DNA of 36,506 nucleotides, from the IMG/VR virus record IMGVR_UViG_3300032132_000022, positions 1-36,506 of that record; one strand, written 5' to 3'. Origin of the DNA: a virus. The notes under the pieces were generated by a model. The model saw nothing but the letters and a program-made list of their open reading frames with translations, did not search any database and was not told the DNA's origin. The translations under genes were made by a program, and so were the position numbers. How positions within the stretch are numbered: position 1 is the stretch's first letter; the number at the start of each line of letters is the position of its first letter. Below, in pieces: positions 1 through 8,758 of this stretch.

Positions 1-10
1 GACGAGGAAG

Positions 11-361
11 ATGTACCCTATTGCCGTGATGGAACTGACCCGACCCGACCACACTGTGATTTGCCCACAGGCATACCTGCCAAAGGTCGTCGCCCGATAC
101 AACGTAGACTCTCCGCAGGGACAGCACCTGCACTACGTAGCGGGGGCACTCGAAGTCCCGTTGTGGATCGTGGTGTTCGAGTTGGAAGGAGGTCCACCGA
201 CAAATCAACTCGCCGCAATGGACGTTAGTATCGGCAACAGGTTCTGGATCTACAACGCTACGAGCGGGGGAGGGTGGTATCGGTTGGACCGAGCGACCTA
301 CCGCGAGTGGATGCTGCGCGACTGCCCGATGGAAATAGCGGAGCACAGGCGCGTAGCATGA
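11..361 (+). CDS. Hypothetical protein, possibly 5'-truncated by the window edge
   Basis: 116 residues if translated from the ATG at 11. I do not recognise the family. The sequence is compact and mixed, with aromatic residues and no signal peptide, membrane segment or Cys cluster. The frame stays open to the left edge, and the GAGG at 4-7 is too close to the ATG for a normal ribosome binding site, so the true start may lie outside the window or at the ATG at 29. Its stop overlaps the next start as ATGA (358-361), so it is probably co-translated with the ParB-domain gene just ahead of the packaging genes. Confidence 0.6.
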   Translation: MYPIAVMELTRPDHTVICPQAYLPKVVARYNVDSPQGQHLHYVAGALEVPLWIVVFELEGGPPTNQLAAMDVSIGNRFWIYNATSGGGWYRLDRATYREWMLRDCPMEIAEHRRVA

Positions 362-960
362 CCACCAAAGACGGCATAGATGTCCACTGCGCGCACGACG
401 AGATCGTCCAGACAAACTCGCTCAAGCCGCGACCGAACAACCCGAATATGCACCCGCAGGATCAGATCGAGTTGCTCGCGAAGATCATTAGCGTCACGGG
501 ATGGCGAATGCCGATTGTGGTGTCCACTCGAAGCGGATTGATGACAAAGGGGCACGGTCGTCTTCTCGCGGCGAAGCACATGAAGTGGAGCGAGGTTCCA
601 GTCGATAGGCAAGATTACGCCAGCGACGAACTAGAGTTTGCCGATGTTCTCGCCGACAACCAGATAGCAGAATTGTCATCACTGGACCTGACCCTGGCAA
701 AGGATATGATCGAGTTGGTGGACACGGGCGCGGTCGATCTCCAGCTTACTGGATTCGATACTGAAACCCTCCACGCTCTCATGGCGAGCACCTCTCCACC
801 ACCACCACCAGACCCAGAGGACGAGGAACCCGATGTAAAGGCGTTTCGCATCCTGTGCCGAAACGATGAGCAGATGAACGAGGTGAAGAAGATATTTGGT
901 GCGTCTGGGACGAAGATCGAGTGCGACCTCGCGATTGACACGCTAAGACTGTTGCAGTGA
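358..960 (+). CDS. ParB/sulfiredoxin-fold N-terminal domain protein
   Basis: 200 residues from the ATG at 358, chosen because it overlaps the previous stop as ATGA. Residues about 15-115 follow the ParB N-terminal pattern: an NPN segment near the start, an Ile/Leu-rich helix, PIVV, a GHGRLLAAK motif, a VPV strand and an ADNQIAE segment. In ParB proteins this fold binds and hydrolyses CTP; in phage relatives it is often annotated as a ParB-like nuclease domain and lies near the terminase, sometimes with a DNA methylase. Here a Pro-rich linker (about 142-148) leads to a short acidic tail and a small C-terminal alpha/beta segment I cannot assign. No methylase domain is present. A role in handling or marking DNA for packaging is inferred from position only. 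Confidence 0.8.
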   Translation: MTTKDGIDVHCAHDEIVQTNSLKPRPNNPNMHPQDQIELLAKIISVTGWRMPIVVSTRSGLMTKGHGRLLAAKHMKWSEVPVDRQDYASDELEFADVLADNQIAELSSLDLTLAKDMIELVDTGAVDLQLTGFDTETLHALMASTSPPPPPDPEDEEPDVKAFRILCRNDEQMNEVKKIFGASGTKIECDLAIDTLRLLQ

Positions 961-1011
961 TTTATTAAAAACTAATTCGTCGAACACCCTGCACGTGATA
1001 GATGGCATGGC

Positions 1012-1686
1012 ATGGAAAAAAAAGAAGACCTCGTCGATTCTAGGGCCGTTCTCGACGCTCTTGGGATTAAGACAAAAAGCACCCTATCGCGACATATCAA
1101 GAGGGGACTGCCTGTCGCGGCGCGAAAACCGCACGCGGGGCACCACAAGAACCTGTTTGATCTCGATGCGGTGCGGAAGTGGTACGCCGAGAACGTCCGA
1201 GCGGATTCTGCAAAACTTGCCCATATTGGAAGCAAGAAGGAGAGTGAGGGAAAACCTGATCCCGTTCCCACGAAACCAACCGAGTCGCCCCACACTTGGT
1301 CTATGGCACTCGAAAGGTGTCGCACGGCAGAAAGGTTCGTCCACAACGAATGGGTCAAGGCAGTCAACCAGCAGGATGATGCCCGTGCCGCATCAATGTA
1401 CAGGACGTGGGAGAAGGCAATGGACACCCTGCGCCGAGTCGAGAAAGACTCCGCGCTCATCGAAAAGCAGCGTGGCGAGGTCGTTTCCCTCAAGGAGGCT
1501 GAACGGATCTACATGCTTGCCCACGGTGCCGTTGAGGGGGAACTCCGATCTTTTGCAAAGCGACTTGGGCCTGCCGTGGCATCGAAGCGATCCAAAGCAG
1601 AATGCGTCAAGGTCATCGACATCGAGGTTGACAGGGTGCTGCGACACATTGTCGGCGCATTGCGGACACTGAAGGAGGCAGGGTGA
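1012..1686 (+). CDS. Terminase small subunit (Nu1-like)
   Basis: 224 residues. Residues 1-60 form a MerR/Nu1-type winged helix: an acidic start, a TLSRHIKRGLP recognition-helix segment, and a FDLDAVRKWY segment like those of lambda gpNu1-type DNA-packaging proteins. The rest is charged and helical (about 95-220), as expected for oligomerisation and contact with the large subunit. Small terminases recognise the packaging site and load the motor. The gene lies 227 bases upstream of the large terminase with a zinc-ribbon gene between them. No clear ribosome binding site precedes the ATG at 1012; 961-1011 is a short AT-rich gap. The assignment rests on the winged helix and gene order, since small terminases diverge quickly. 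Confidence 0.8.
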   Translation: MEKKEDLVDSRAVLDALGIKTKSTLSRHIKRGLPVAARKPHAGHHKNLFDLDAVRKWYAENVRADSAKLAHIGSKKESEGKPDPVPTKPTESPHTWSMALERCRTAERFVHNEWVKAVNQQDDARAASMYRTWEKAMDTLRRVEKDSALIEKQRGEVVSLKEAERIYMLAHGAVEGELRSFAKRLGPAVASKRSKAECVKVIDIEVDRVLRHIVGALRTLKEAG

Positions 1687-1916
1687 TGTTGCGTAAACCA
1701 TCTAAGGCTAGACACAAGGGAAGCGACTTGAGCGCGAGCACGGGGCATCTGATTGCGACGGAGGGGGTGGGTCTCGCTGGTGCTCCCGATTGTCCGAGGT
1801 GCAAGAATGGAACACTCATGGGACTGGACAAGCTGAACATGCACTGCATCGACTGCGGTCAGAGGTACACGAAGACGCTGCTGACGAAACTTGGCCTGAT
1901 CAGCGGGGTGCGATGA
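1686..1916 (+). CDS. Small zinc-ribbon protein
   Basis: 76 residues from the ATG at 1686 (TGATG overlap with the previous stop); a GTG one codon earlier at 1683 is also possible. The N-terminal half is basic. The C-terminal half holds two CxxC knuckles (CPRC and CIDC, separated by about 18 residues), typical of a zinc ribbon. Its stop overlaps the large terminase start as ATGA at 1913-1916, so the three packaging genes are translationally linked. A role as a packaging accessory or DNA-binding factor is inferred from position; the fold alone does not give a function. Confidence 0.75.
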   Translation: MLRKPSKARHKGSDLSASTGHLIATEGVGLAGAPDCPRCKNGTLMGLDKLNMHCIDCGQRYTKTLLTKLGLISGVR

Positions 1917-3814
1917 TCAGCATCAACATAGAGACCCCGTACATCCAGCCGCCGAGATTGCCCCTCTGGGAGTGGGTTGAGCAGAACATCGTGCTCTCCC
2001 TGCGGCAACCAGTGGCACGCGGATCATACGGTTACTACCGCACCGACATGGTGCCTTACGCACGCGGCATCTTCGATGCCCTGGAAGACCCGTCACTCAC
2101 ACGGGTGACAGTCGTCAAGGGTGCCCAGCTTGGTCTGACCCTGCTTGGGTACTGCTGGGTGTGCTATTGCATATCCCAAGATCCTGATCCAGTCCTGATC
2201 GTCATGCCGAATGCCGACATAGCACGCTCAAAAAGCCAACAGAACATGATGCCGCTTATCGAGGACTCGCCGACCGTGGCAGCGCAGTTGACAACCGACC
2301 CCGACGACTTCAAGAAAAGCGAGTACATCCTGCGCCGTTGTGCAGTCAACTGGATCGGCGCGAACTCTCCAGCAAACCTTGCGTCGCGAGCATCGCGCTA
2401 TCTACTTCTGGATGAGACCGAAAAGTATCCTGTCAACGTGAAGGATGAAGCGGGTGCCGTCTGGTTGGCCCTGGAGCGAGCGAAGACGTTCGAGGACTTT
2501 ATGAAGGTGCTCGAAACCTCCACCCCCGTTGCGGAGCACGGACATATCTCGCAGAGTTACCTCGAAGGGGACCGTCGCCAGTACAATGTGCCGTGTGCTC
2601 GCTGCGGCAAACCGTTTGTGATCGACTTCAAGCGTGACTTCAAGTTCAACACCAAAGTCAAGAGCAAGCGGGTCGATGAGATCGCTCGCGATGCCTTTAT
2701 CGAGTGCCCGTCGTGCAACAAGAAACTCAACGACGACGACAAGGAAAGAATGGTTGACGACGGCAAGTGGGTTGCCGAGGCAAAGACAATAGACCCGAAA
2801 CACGCGACCTTCAAGCTGCCGTCATGGTATGCCAAGTGGGTGACGATCGCACAGGTCGTGCAGAACTTCTTGCAGTCGAAGGACGATCCGTCCCGACTTC
2901 AAAACTTTGTCAACTCGACTTGCGGGGACTGGTGGCGAGAACCACCGAAGAAAGAGATTTCGCTCGCAGCGATCAGGGACAGACAGACCAAGCACGTCTA
3001 CGCGCAGGGGGTTGTGCCTACTTCCGACGACTGCGTATTGTTGGGCACAACAGATATACAGCAGTCGCATCTGGTCTTCCACGTCTACGCATTGACGCTT
3101 CGGGCGCACTACCTTATCGACAACGGATACCTCGCGGTGATAGACGACATCGACGAGCAACTTATGCAGCGAAGCTACATCGACGACGCTGGTCGCGAAC
3201 TGTTCGTGACGAAAGTGCTGCTTGACACTGGATATGACACGATGAAGGCATACGAGTACGCTCTCAGGCATCCATACATCATGCCGATCAAGGGTGAGAA
3301 GGGCAGTAAGACACGGCAGACGAAACCCGTCGCTCCGTCTCGCATCGAGAGTTTTCCGAACGGGAAACTATTCGGCGGGAAGCGTTCACTGACCCTCTTC
3401 CATATCCACCCGCACTTTTTTAAGGACCAACTCAGTTCTGCGATCAACTCAAGCGGCGAGGTAGGGATATTCTTTCACAAGGGGATCGACAGTGAGTTTA
3501 TGAAGCAGATGACTGGCGAGGTGCTCAAGGAAACGAAACCAGACAAATACGGCAAGACCGAGTTGTACTGGGAGGTCGTGCGCCGACCGCAGGACGACTT
3601 CGACTGTGGGCAGTATTCATTCGCCGCACGACATCTCGCCCAGAACACCCTGATGAAGCTGGACCGGATGACCACGAAACGCCGCGAACTTGATTTGCAG
3701 GAAAAAGCAGGAAACGATACTCCCTCAACCGAGGAAACCCCAGAGGCACAGGCAGCAGGCATCGGCATAATGGACGACCTTTCTGTCGATCCCGAATCTG
3801 TGTCCCTGACATAA
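1913..3814 (+). CDS. Terminase large subunit, GpA family
   Basis: 633 residues from the ATG at 1913, which overlaps the previous stop; a longer reading frame from 1790 would start inside the zinc-ribbon gene. It is the ATPase/nuclease motor that packages DNA into the prohead. The ATPase half has a lambda-gpA-style Walker A, KGAQLGLT (about 69-76), in which the usual late Lys is absent and Lys lies at the start, as in gpA. Walker B is YLLLDE (D167, E168). Residues 228-268 contain two CxxC pairs, a zinc knuckle common in the GpA family. The nuclease half starts near GTTDIQ (D381) with further acidic residues near 437-441 and a DDFD segment near the end. The length is typical of GpA proteins. 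GpA-type terminases are associated with cos-type packaging, but I did not identify a cos site. Confidence 0.95.
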   Translation: MISINIETPYIQPPRLPLWEWVEQNIVLSLRQPVARGSYGYYRTDMVPYARGIFDALEDPSLTRVTVVKGAQLGLTLLGYCWVCYCISQDPDPVLIVMPNADIARSKSQQNMMPLIEDSPTVAAQLTTDPDDFKKSEYILRRCAVNWIGANSPANLASRASRYLLLDETEKYPVNVKDEAGAVWLALERAKTFEDFMKVLETSTPVAEHGHISQSYLEGDRRQYNVPCARCGKPFVIDFKRDFKFNTKVKSKRVDEIARDAFIECPSCNKKLNDDDKERMVDDGKWVAEAKTIDPKHATFKLPSWYAKWVTIAQVVQNFLQSKDDPSRLQNFVNSTCGDWWREPPKKEISLAAIRDRQTKHVYAQGVVPTSDDCVLLGTTDIQQSHLVFHVYALTLRAHYLIDNGYLAVIDDIDEQLMQRSYIDDAGRELFVTKVLLDTGYDTMKAYEYALRHPYIMPIKGEKGSKTRQTKPVAPSRIESFPNGKLFGGKRSLTLFHIHPHFFKDQLSSAINSSGEVGIFFHKGIDSEFMKQMTGEVLKETKPDKYGKTELYWEVVRRPQDDFDCGQYSFAARHLAQNTLMKLDRMTTKRRELDLQEKAGNDTPSTEETPEAQAAGIGIMDDLSVDPESVSLT

Positions 3815-3828
3815 CAAAGGAAAAACTC

Positions 3829-4155
3829 ATGCCACCGAAGAAGGACAAAAAGAAAGCTACGGACGAAAAGAAAGCTACGGGCAAAAAGGAAACACCGACA
3901 ACACCATCCACGGAGCCGCCACCCGCAGCGAAAAAACGTCCCGCGTCGAAGACGCTGAACGGACGGGTGACAAGCGTCGCGAACGTCGGAACGGGTGACC
4001 AGCGGACACGTGTCGCCACGGTGCATAGCATGGACAATCCGTCGCTGGGCGCGCTGAAAATGCCGTTGCCGCAGGCAGTCGTGGGGCAAGCGGTCACGAT
4101 CACATTTGCTGCCGATGGCATCACGGTCAAGGCGAAGACCCCTGCCTCCGCATGA
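3829..4155 (+). CDS. Hypothetical protein with Lys-rich disordered N-terminus
   Basis: 108 residues, preceded by a good AAAGGA ribosome binding site. Residues 1-45 are Lys/Pro/Thr-rich and probably disordered. Two copies of a KKAT motif come from a 15-base direct repeat at 3848-3862 and 3866-3880. Residues about 48-105 look like a small beta barrel (alternating V/T strands, DGITVK near the end). The position between large terminase and portal is typical for small accessory proteins. No function can be assigned. The stop overlaps the next start as ATGA at 4152-4155. Confidence 0.7.
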   Translation: MPPKKDKKKATDEKKATGKKETPTTPSTEPPPAAKKRPASKTLNGRVTSVANVGTGDQRTRVATVHSMDNPSLGALKMPLPQAVVGQAVTITFAADGITVKAKTPASA

Positions 4156-4418
4156 CAACCGACAGGAAGGAAGTGCCCACGAACGGGCAGAAGGCGTATC
4201 CACGATGGCCCACAGTCCTGGACGAGAACAAGAACCCCTGCCCAGACTGCGGCAGCAATCGAGTGAAGGTCTACAAGACCGAGCACTACGACGAGAAGAC
4301 AATCAAGCGTGTGCGCCGCTGCGACAGGTGCGGCATGACGCATGAGCGGCATGAGCGGGTATCGGTCGTTGATCTTCCGCACCACGTGGACTCGATCGCT
4401 GGTCTCGCTAGTCATTAG
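4152..4418 (+). CDS. Small zinc-ribbon protein
   Basis: 88 residues. It has CPDC and CDRC knuckles separated by about 23 residues, with a TEHYDEKTIKRVRRCDRCG segment that matches the usual layout of a transcription-factor-type zinc ribbon (beta hairpin between the two metal knuckles). The start overlaps the preceding stop (ATGA). This is the second zinc ribbon within 2.5 kb, one on each side of the large terminase. Function is unknown; nucleic-acid binding is a reasonable inference. Confidence 0.75.
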   Translation: MTTDRKEVPTNGQKAYPRWPTVLDENKNPCPDCGSNRVKVYKTEHYDEKTIKRVRRCDRCGMTHERHERVSVVDLPHHVDSIAGLASH

Positions 4419-4465
4419 CGGACCCCCGCTTGACGCACGGTTGCCAGATACGGCATCGTCGCAAG

Positions 4466-4684
4466 ATGGCACTCAGCAAGACTGACTGGGAGACGCTCGA
4501 AACGAAGATCGTCACCGACTGGCAGAAGGGTGTAAACATCGGGTCGCACTCGTTGTCTAACATCACTGTTAGCTATCGTTCACTGTCGGAGCAGTTAGAG
4601 GTGCTGAAGTATGTGCGCCAGCAAATTGCCTCGTTGACACCCAACTCGCGTGCATATTCGCTGGTCCGGTTCATAAACGCATGA
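4466..4684 (+). CDS. gpW-like head-tail joining protein (putative)
   Basis: 72 residues from the ATG at 4466; a TTG at 4430 would add 12 basic residues and is less likely. The pattern is a short charged helix, a segment rich in Ser/Thr/Tyr, then SLSEQLEVLKYVRQQIA. This helix-hairpin-helix layout is seen in the lambda gpW family, where a YRSL or TSLSDL segment precedes an amphipathic helix. gpW closes the portal vertex after packaging. The gene lies directly before the portal as gpW does in lambda, and overlaps it by ATGA (4681-4684). The family match is by pattern only. Confidence 0.6.
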   Translation: MALSKTDWETLETKIVTDWQKGVNIGSHSLSNITVSYRSLSEQLEVLKYVRQQIASLTPNSRAYSLVRFINA

Positions 4685-6345
4685 GTGCGACTGAAGAAAC
4701 ATTGCTGTACGGCCCGAACGGGCACCAACTGCACTTCGAGGCAAAGTCACAAAGCGAGCGCAGTGAAGCGTTTGAGTTCATTGAGCGAATGAACCGTGCT
4801 GCCTTCAAGAGCGCGGAAAGCAACCGACTCAACTTCAACTGGAACACATCCCTCGAAGACATCAATGTGATCCTGGTGCGCGAACTACGCAAGTTGCGTG
4901 CGCGTTCACGCTGGTTGGCCGCAAACAATCCCTACGGATCGAGTGCTGTCAATACGCTCGTTAATTTTTGTGTTGGCACAGGGTTTGATTTGCACATGGA
5001 GGCACGACGCTTCGAGCGTCAGGCAGATGGCACTACGGTCGCCAAACCACGCGATGAGTTCAACGACTTCGTGGAAGACTTGTTTCGCGAGTGGAGCGAA
5101 CAGGTGACGCTCACTAGCAGCGACGGGTCGCCCGACGAGTTCTGGGAGATGCAACCCCTCATGTTTCGCCGCTGGGTCGAGGACGGTGAGGTTTTTATCG
5201 TTCACCAAGTCTCGCGTGCGGTCGATGTCGTCCCATTCGCGATGCAGGTTGTCGATGCCGACTTCGTCGATTACAACCGCACGGAGTATAATGGCAACCC
5301 CGTTATCATGGGCATCGAACTTAACGCGACAACGTGGAAACCCGTCGCCTACTGGATGCACACGACCGATGTACTCGACCCGCGCCGACCTTCTCGCGTA
5401 GAGTCGCGGCGCATTCCTGCCGAGAACGTCATCCACCTGTTCAAAAAGCGGTTCCCGTTCCAGGTGCGCGGCATCCCGTTTGTCACACCAGTCGCCGACA
5501 AACTCTATCAGGTCGAGCAGTACAACGATGCCCAGTTGATCCGTAACAAGATCGCGGCATTCTTCTCGGTCATGCTGGAAGGCATGGGCGACGAGGCTGG
5601 AGACGGGTTCGACGGTGGAGCGGCAGATACCCCTACGACCGCAGAGGGGTTTCCCACGGATGCCAATGGCAATCGAATAACAAACCTCGCCACGGGTGCG
5701 ATCCTCAAGGTGCCTGACGGGTTTAAGGCGCACGTCATCGAAAAGACCACACCTGAGTCTGCATACAAAATGTTTCTCGGATCTAACTTGCAGGCTATTG
5801 GATCGGGCTATGAAGGGGGGATGTCGTATATCGGACTGACCCGTGACACAAGCGACACGACCTTTGCTGGCGGCAGACAGCAGGAGAACCATGACTTTCA
5901 AGGGTATCGACCCCTGATGAAGCACTTCGCGAAGAAGGCACTCTCTGCAATTTTCCGCAACTGGTTCGATGCGGGAGTAATGAGTGGGGCAATAACAGTG
6001 AATGTGGTCGATTACGAGGTGAACCCTCGTCGGTGGCGCAGGCACACATGGATGCCTGCCGGATGGGATCGCGGCATCAACCCGTTGCAACAGGTGAACG
6101 CAAGCGAGAAGTCGATGAAAAGCGGCATCACGACGCTTGACGATGAAGCCTCCGCGCTCGGTTACGACGCGAAGATGCAAATCTCGAAACGCGCAAGAAT
6201 TGAAAAGATGAAACAGGACGCTGGTCTGCCGAACGAACTCGACGGAACCGAAGATGCACTTGCTAAACTTGGTGAGTCAGACGATGACCCAGCGGTGGAG
6301 GCAGAGATGCAACCAGCAACGTCAACACAGGGAGATGACACATGA
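4681..6345 (+). CDS. Portal protein, lambda gpB family
   Basis: 554 residues. It matches the lambda-family portal layout: an N-terminal helical region with a RELRKLRARSRWLAANN segment followed by NPYGSSAVNTLVNFCVGTGF, a conserved opening block of this family. Later parts include a WVEDGEVFI segment, DPRRPSRVESRRIPAENVIHLF and RQQENHDFQGYRPLM. The portal forms the dodecameric ring at one capsid vertex through which DNA is packaged and to which the connector attaches. The C-terminal 40 residues are acidic and probably disordered. ATGA overlaps link it to the joining protein upstream and the protease-capsid gene downstream (6342-6345). Confidence 0.95.
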   Translation: MSATEETLLYGPNGHQLHFEAKSQSERSEAFEFIERMNRAAFKSAESNRLNFNWNTSLEDINVILVRELRKLRARSRWLAANNPYGSSAVNTLVNFCVGTGFDLHMEARRFERQADGTTVAKPRDEFNDFVEDLFREWSEQVTLTSSDGSPDEFWEMQPLMFRRWVEDGEVFIVHQVSRAVDVVPFAMQVVDADFVDYNRTEYNGNPVIMGIELNATTWKPVAYWMHTTDVLDPRRPSRVESRRIPAENVIHLFKKRFPFQVRGIPFVTPVADKLYQVEQYNDAQLIRNKIAAFFSVMLEGMGDEAGDGFDGGAADTPTTAEGFPTDANGNRITNLATGAILKVPDGFKAHVIEKTTPESAYKMFLGSNLQAIGSGYEGGMSYIGLTRDTSDTTFAGGRQQENHDFQGYRPLMKHFAKKALSAIFRNWFDAGVMSGAITVNVVDYEVNPRRWRRHTWMPAGWDRGINPLQQVNASEKSMKSGITTLDDEASALGYDAKMQISKRARIEKMKQDAGLPNELDGTEDALAKLGESDDDPAVEAEMQPATSTQGDDT

Positions 6346-8663
6346 GCGAACACAACCCCTTGCAGACCTCATTCGTGCAGCGTGATGGAACCGGATCTCG
6401 CACGGCACAATCGCACGCGCAGCGTGTAGCCGAGGAGTGGCGCGGACGACTGGTGGAGCAGGATACCCGTGAAGACGGCATCCGCGAGTTCGTCGATCCC
6501 AATCCCGACAGGCTGGACGTTCACATCAACGCCGATGCACGTGCTGTCGAGAACGACGGAGACGACTTGGTGGAGATTTCGATCACCAGCGAATACCCAG
6601 TGATAGACGCTTTCGGCGAGCGTGAAATCATCTCCCATGATCCGCGTGACATGCGACTCAATCGACTGATGGAGGTGGGTGCTATTCTCAAGAACCACGA
6701 CCCGCGCCAGATAGTAGCGGTCCCAGAGCGCGTCTGGCTTGACGAAGAGACGAGAAAGACTAAAGCTCTCATCAGATTTGGGACAACACCCGAAGCGCAA
6801 ACAGCAAAGCATGAAGTTCTTGTCGATAAGACCCTGCGAGGAGTATCCGGTGGATTCCTCACCCGACGCTGGTTGTGGCTCGAAGATGAGTCCATTAAAT
6901 TTAACGACCGTATCTCTGGCCCAGCCTGGATTGGACTCGATACGGACATACTCGAAGCATCGCTAACGCCGATACCTGCCGACCCAAGTGTCGGCGTAAA
7001 CAGAACACAACAAAGACGAGGAAATACAACGATGAAGAAGAAACTACGCTTGCTGCTCGATCACCTTATGGGTGTCCGTCAGTACAATGCAGGCGACATC
7101 ATCGAGGTCGATGAGCGCGAAGTCGCAGCACTGACAAGTGGCGACGCTCCGATCGCGGAAATTGTCGCAGACGAACCAGTGACCCGCACGGAAGTCGAAT
7201 CCGTCCCGCGTGCCGCTGCTCCCGCCCCAGAACTCACTGCACAGACGACCGAAACGCCGGAACAGATCGCGTCGCGACTGATTGTCGCCGAGCGGGTTCG
7301 CTGCAGCGAGATCAACGCATTGGGCGCACGGTTCAATACTGACGTTGCCGATTTTGTTAACAGTGAAGCGACGGTCGATCAGGTGCGTGGTCACTTGCTT
7401 GACGTTGCCGAGTCCCGCTTGCAAAGCGTTCCGACGCATGGTTCCGACCGTGTCGAGTTCGGTTCCGACCAGCGCGACAAGTTCGCTCGTCAAGCGAGCA
7501 CGGCCATGCGCCTTCGCGCAGGGCACAAGGACATCAGCGACGAGGATCGGCGCGAGGCGCAGGGTTCCGTTGGTGGTCTCTCGCTCGTCCGTCTCGCCGA
7601 AGAGTGCCTCAAGATTGCTGGTATCCCGTTCCAGCAGGGCAACCGTGAGCAGATCGTATCGCTCGCGCTCCGTGGTGATGCGGTCAGTTCGTGGGATCTG
7701 GGAACACGCGCCGCTGAGTCAATCACGATCGGTACGAGCGACTTCCCGCTGATCCTCGCGGATACGGCGAATAAGGCTATGCTCATGGGTGCTGATCTGG
7801 CGAACCCGACGTACCAGGAGTGGTGCAAGATCGGTAACGCCAACGACTTCAAGAATCAGAAGCGCATCAAGATGTCCGAAGTGGGCAAATTGGTGGAGAT
7901 TCCTGAGTTCGGCACCTACCCGACGACCAAGATCGCGGAAGAGCAAGAGACCCTTGCCGTCGTGACCTATGGTAACGCATTCAACCTGTCTCGGCAGGCG
8001 ATCGTAAACGACGATCTCGATGCGTTCACCACGATCCCGATGAAACTCGGTCATGCCGCTGGTCGGCTACCGAATGACCTCGCGGTCACGGTCCTGCTCT
8101 CGAACCCGACGATGACGAACGGTAATGCGTTGTTCTCGTCAGGCAACTCCAACATCAGTGACGACGAGAGTGCCTACGCCCTGACATCCATCGAAAAGGC
8201 ACGGGCAGGCATTGCCAACCTCGTCACGATTATGATGCAGCAGACCGCGTACCAGCACGGTGATGTGACGGGTGAGCAGATGAACCTGCGCCTGTCTCCC
8301 GTCGTTGGTCTCTTCCCCTCGACAGGGTGGGAGTGGGTCCGCGCCGTACTGGGCGAAACTGGTTACGGTACGGGTGTTGAAGGGGTTAACCCCTTGCAGA
8401 ACATCGTTAAGCCTCATTTCGAGCCTTCCCTCGAAGACTCGAACATCACGGGCAACTCGACCACGGGTTACTACCTGTTCGCGAGCACACTGGTCGCCCC
8501 AGTCATCGAGGTCGCATTCCTCGGCGGCAACCAGACTCCGTTCATGGAAGAGGTCGAGAACAACGGCACCGCTGCTGACGGTCGCGTATGGAAGGTTCGC
8601 CACGACTGTGGTGCTGCCGCCATCGACTTCCGTGGCGCAGTCAAGGAGGTTGCCGTCTCCTAA
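6342..8663 (+). CDS. Prohead protease-major capsid protein fusion
   Basis: 773 residues. Residues about 50-220 are an HK97-type prohead serine protease: the catalytic His is H119 in LKNHDP, the Ser is S169 in GVSGGF, and E205 lies in LEASLTPIPADP, the conserved end of the domain. Residues from about 231 form an acidic, Ala/Glu-rich helical delta or scaffold-like region. From about 395 there is an HK97-fold capsid protein resembling Mu gpT-type subunits (DTANKAML, DFKNQKRIKMSE, SRQAIVNDDLDAF, NDLAVTVLLSNP). In related phages the protease removes the delta region during maturation. An in-frame ATG at 7032 has its own ribosome binding site and could yield a separate capsid precursor. The start overlaps the portal stop. 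Confidence 0.93.
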   Translation: MSEHNPLQTSFVQRDGTGSRTAQSHAQRVAEEWRGRLVEQDTREDGIREFVDPNPDRLDVHINADARAVENDGDDLVEISITSEYPVIDAFGEREIISHDPRDMRLNRLMEVGAILKNHDPRQIVAVPERVWLDEETRKTKALIRFGTTPEAQTAKHEVLVDKTLRGVSGGFLTRRWLWLEDESIKFNDRISGPAWIGLDTDILEASLTPIPADPSVGVNRTQQRRGNTTMKKKLRLLLDHLMGVRQYNAGDIIEVDEREVAALTSGDAPIAEIVADEPVTRTEVESVPRAAAPAPELTAQTTETPEQIASRLIVAERVRCSEINALGARFNTDVADFVNSEATVDQVRGHLLDVAESRLQSVPTHGSDRVEFGSDQRDKFARQASTAMRLRAGHKDISDEDRREAQGSVGGLSLVRLAEECLKIAGIPFQQGNREQIVSLALRGDAVSSWDLGTRAAESITIGTSDFPLILADTANKAMLMGADLANPTYQEWCKIGNANDFKNQKRIKMSEVGKLVEIPEFGTYPTTKIAEEQETLAVVTYGNAFNLSRQAIVNDDLDAFTTIPMKLGHAAGRLPNDLAVTVLLSNPTMTNGNALFSSGNSNISDDESAYALTSIEKARAGIANLVTIMMQQTAYQHGDVTGEQMNLRLSPVVGLFPSTGWEWVRAVLGETGYGTGVEGVNPLQNIVKPHFEPSLEDSNITGNSTTGYYLFASTLVAPVIEVAFLGGNQTPFMEEVENNGTAADGRVWKVRHDCGAAAIDFRGAVKEVAVS
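7018..7034 (+). promoter_or_regulatory. Internal ribosome binding site and in-frame start within the protease-capsid gene
   Basis: GAGGAAA at 7018-7023 lies 8 bases before an in-frame ATG at 7032-7034 (residue 231 of the fusion), exactly after the protease domain ends. The downstream product would begin MKKKLRLLLDHLMG and contain only the scaffold-like segment and capsid domain (543 residues). The spacing and sequence resemble those of other genes in the rightward block, such as 8759 and 11612. That it is used is an inference. Confidence 0.55.
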
Positions 8664-8671
8664 ACGATCTG

Positions 8672-8703
8672 GGCGCGACCTGCCAATCGCGGTAGGTCGC
8701 GCC
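8672..8703 (+). terminator. Strong GC-rich hairpin after the capsid gene
   Basis: A 13-base arm at 8672-8684 pairs with 8691-8703 (ten perfect pairs, one G-U, two more pairs) around a six-base loop. It starts 8 bases after the capsid stop. No T tract follows, so it may be a factor-dependent terminator, an RNA-processing or mRNA-stabilising structure rather than a classical intrinsic terminator. Confidence 0.6.
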
Positions 8704-8758
8704 ACTGATCGGACGACGATCATTCGCACATCGAAACACAAAAAGAGGAACCAAGAAT

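Noticed and set aside
952-1011. Promoter ahead of the small terminase
   Set aside because: AT-rich with a TTGCAG-like box, but no -10 at a suitable distance; too weak to list.
4906-6180. 424-codon open frame antisense to the portal gene
   Set aside because: It lies fully inside the well-supported portal gene, has no ribosome binding site or recognisable domain, and is Arg/His-rich as expected of a shadow frame.
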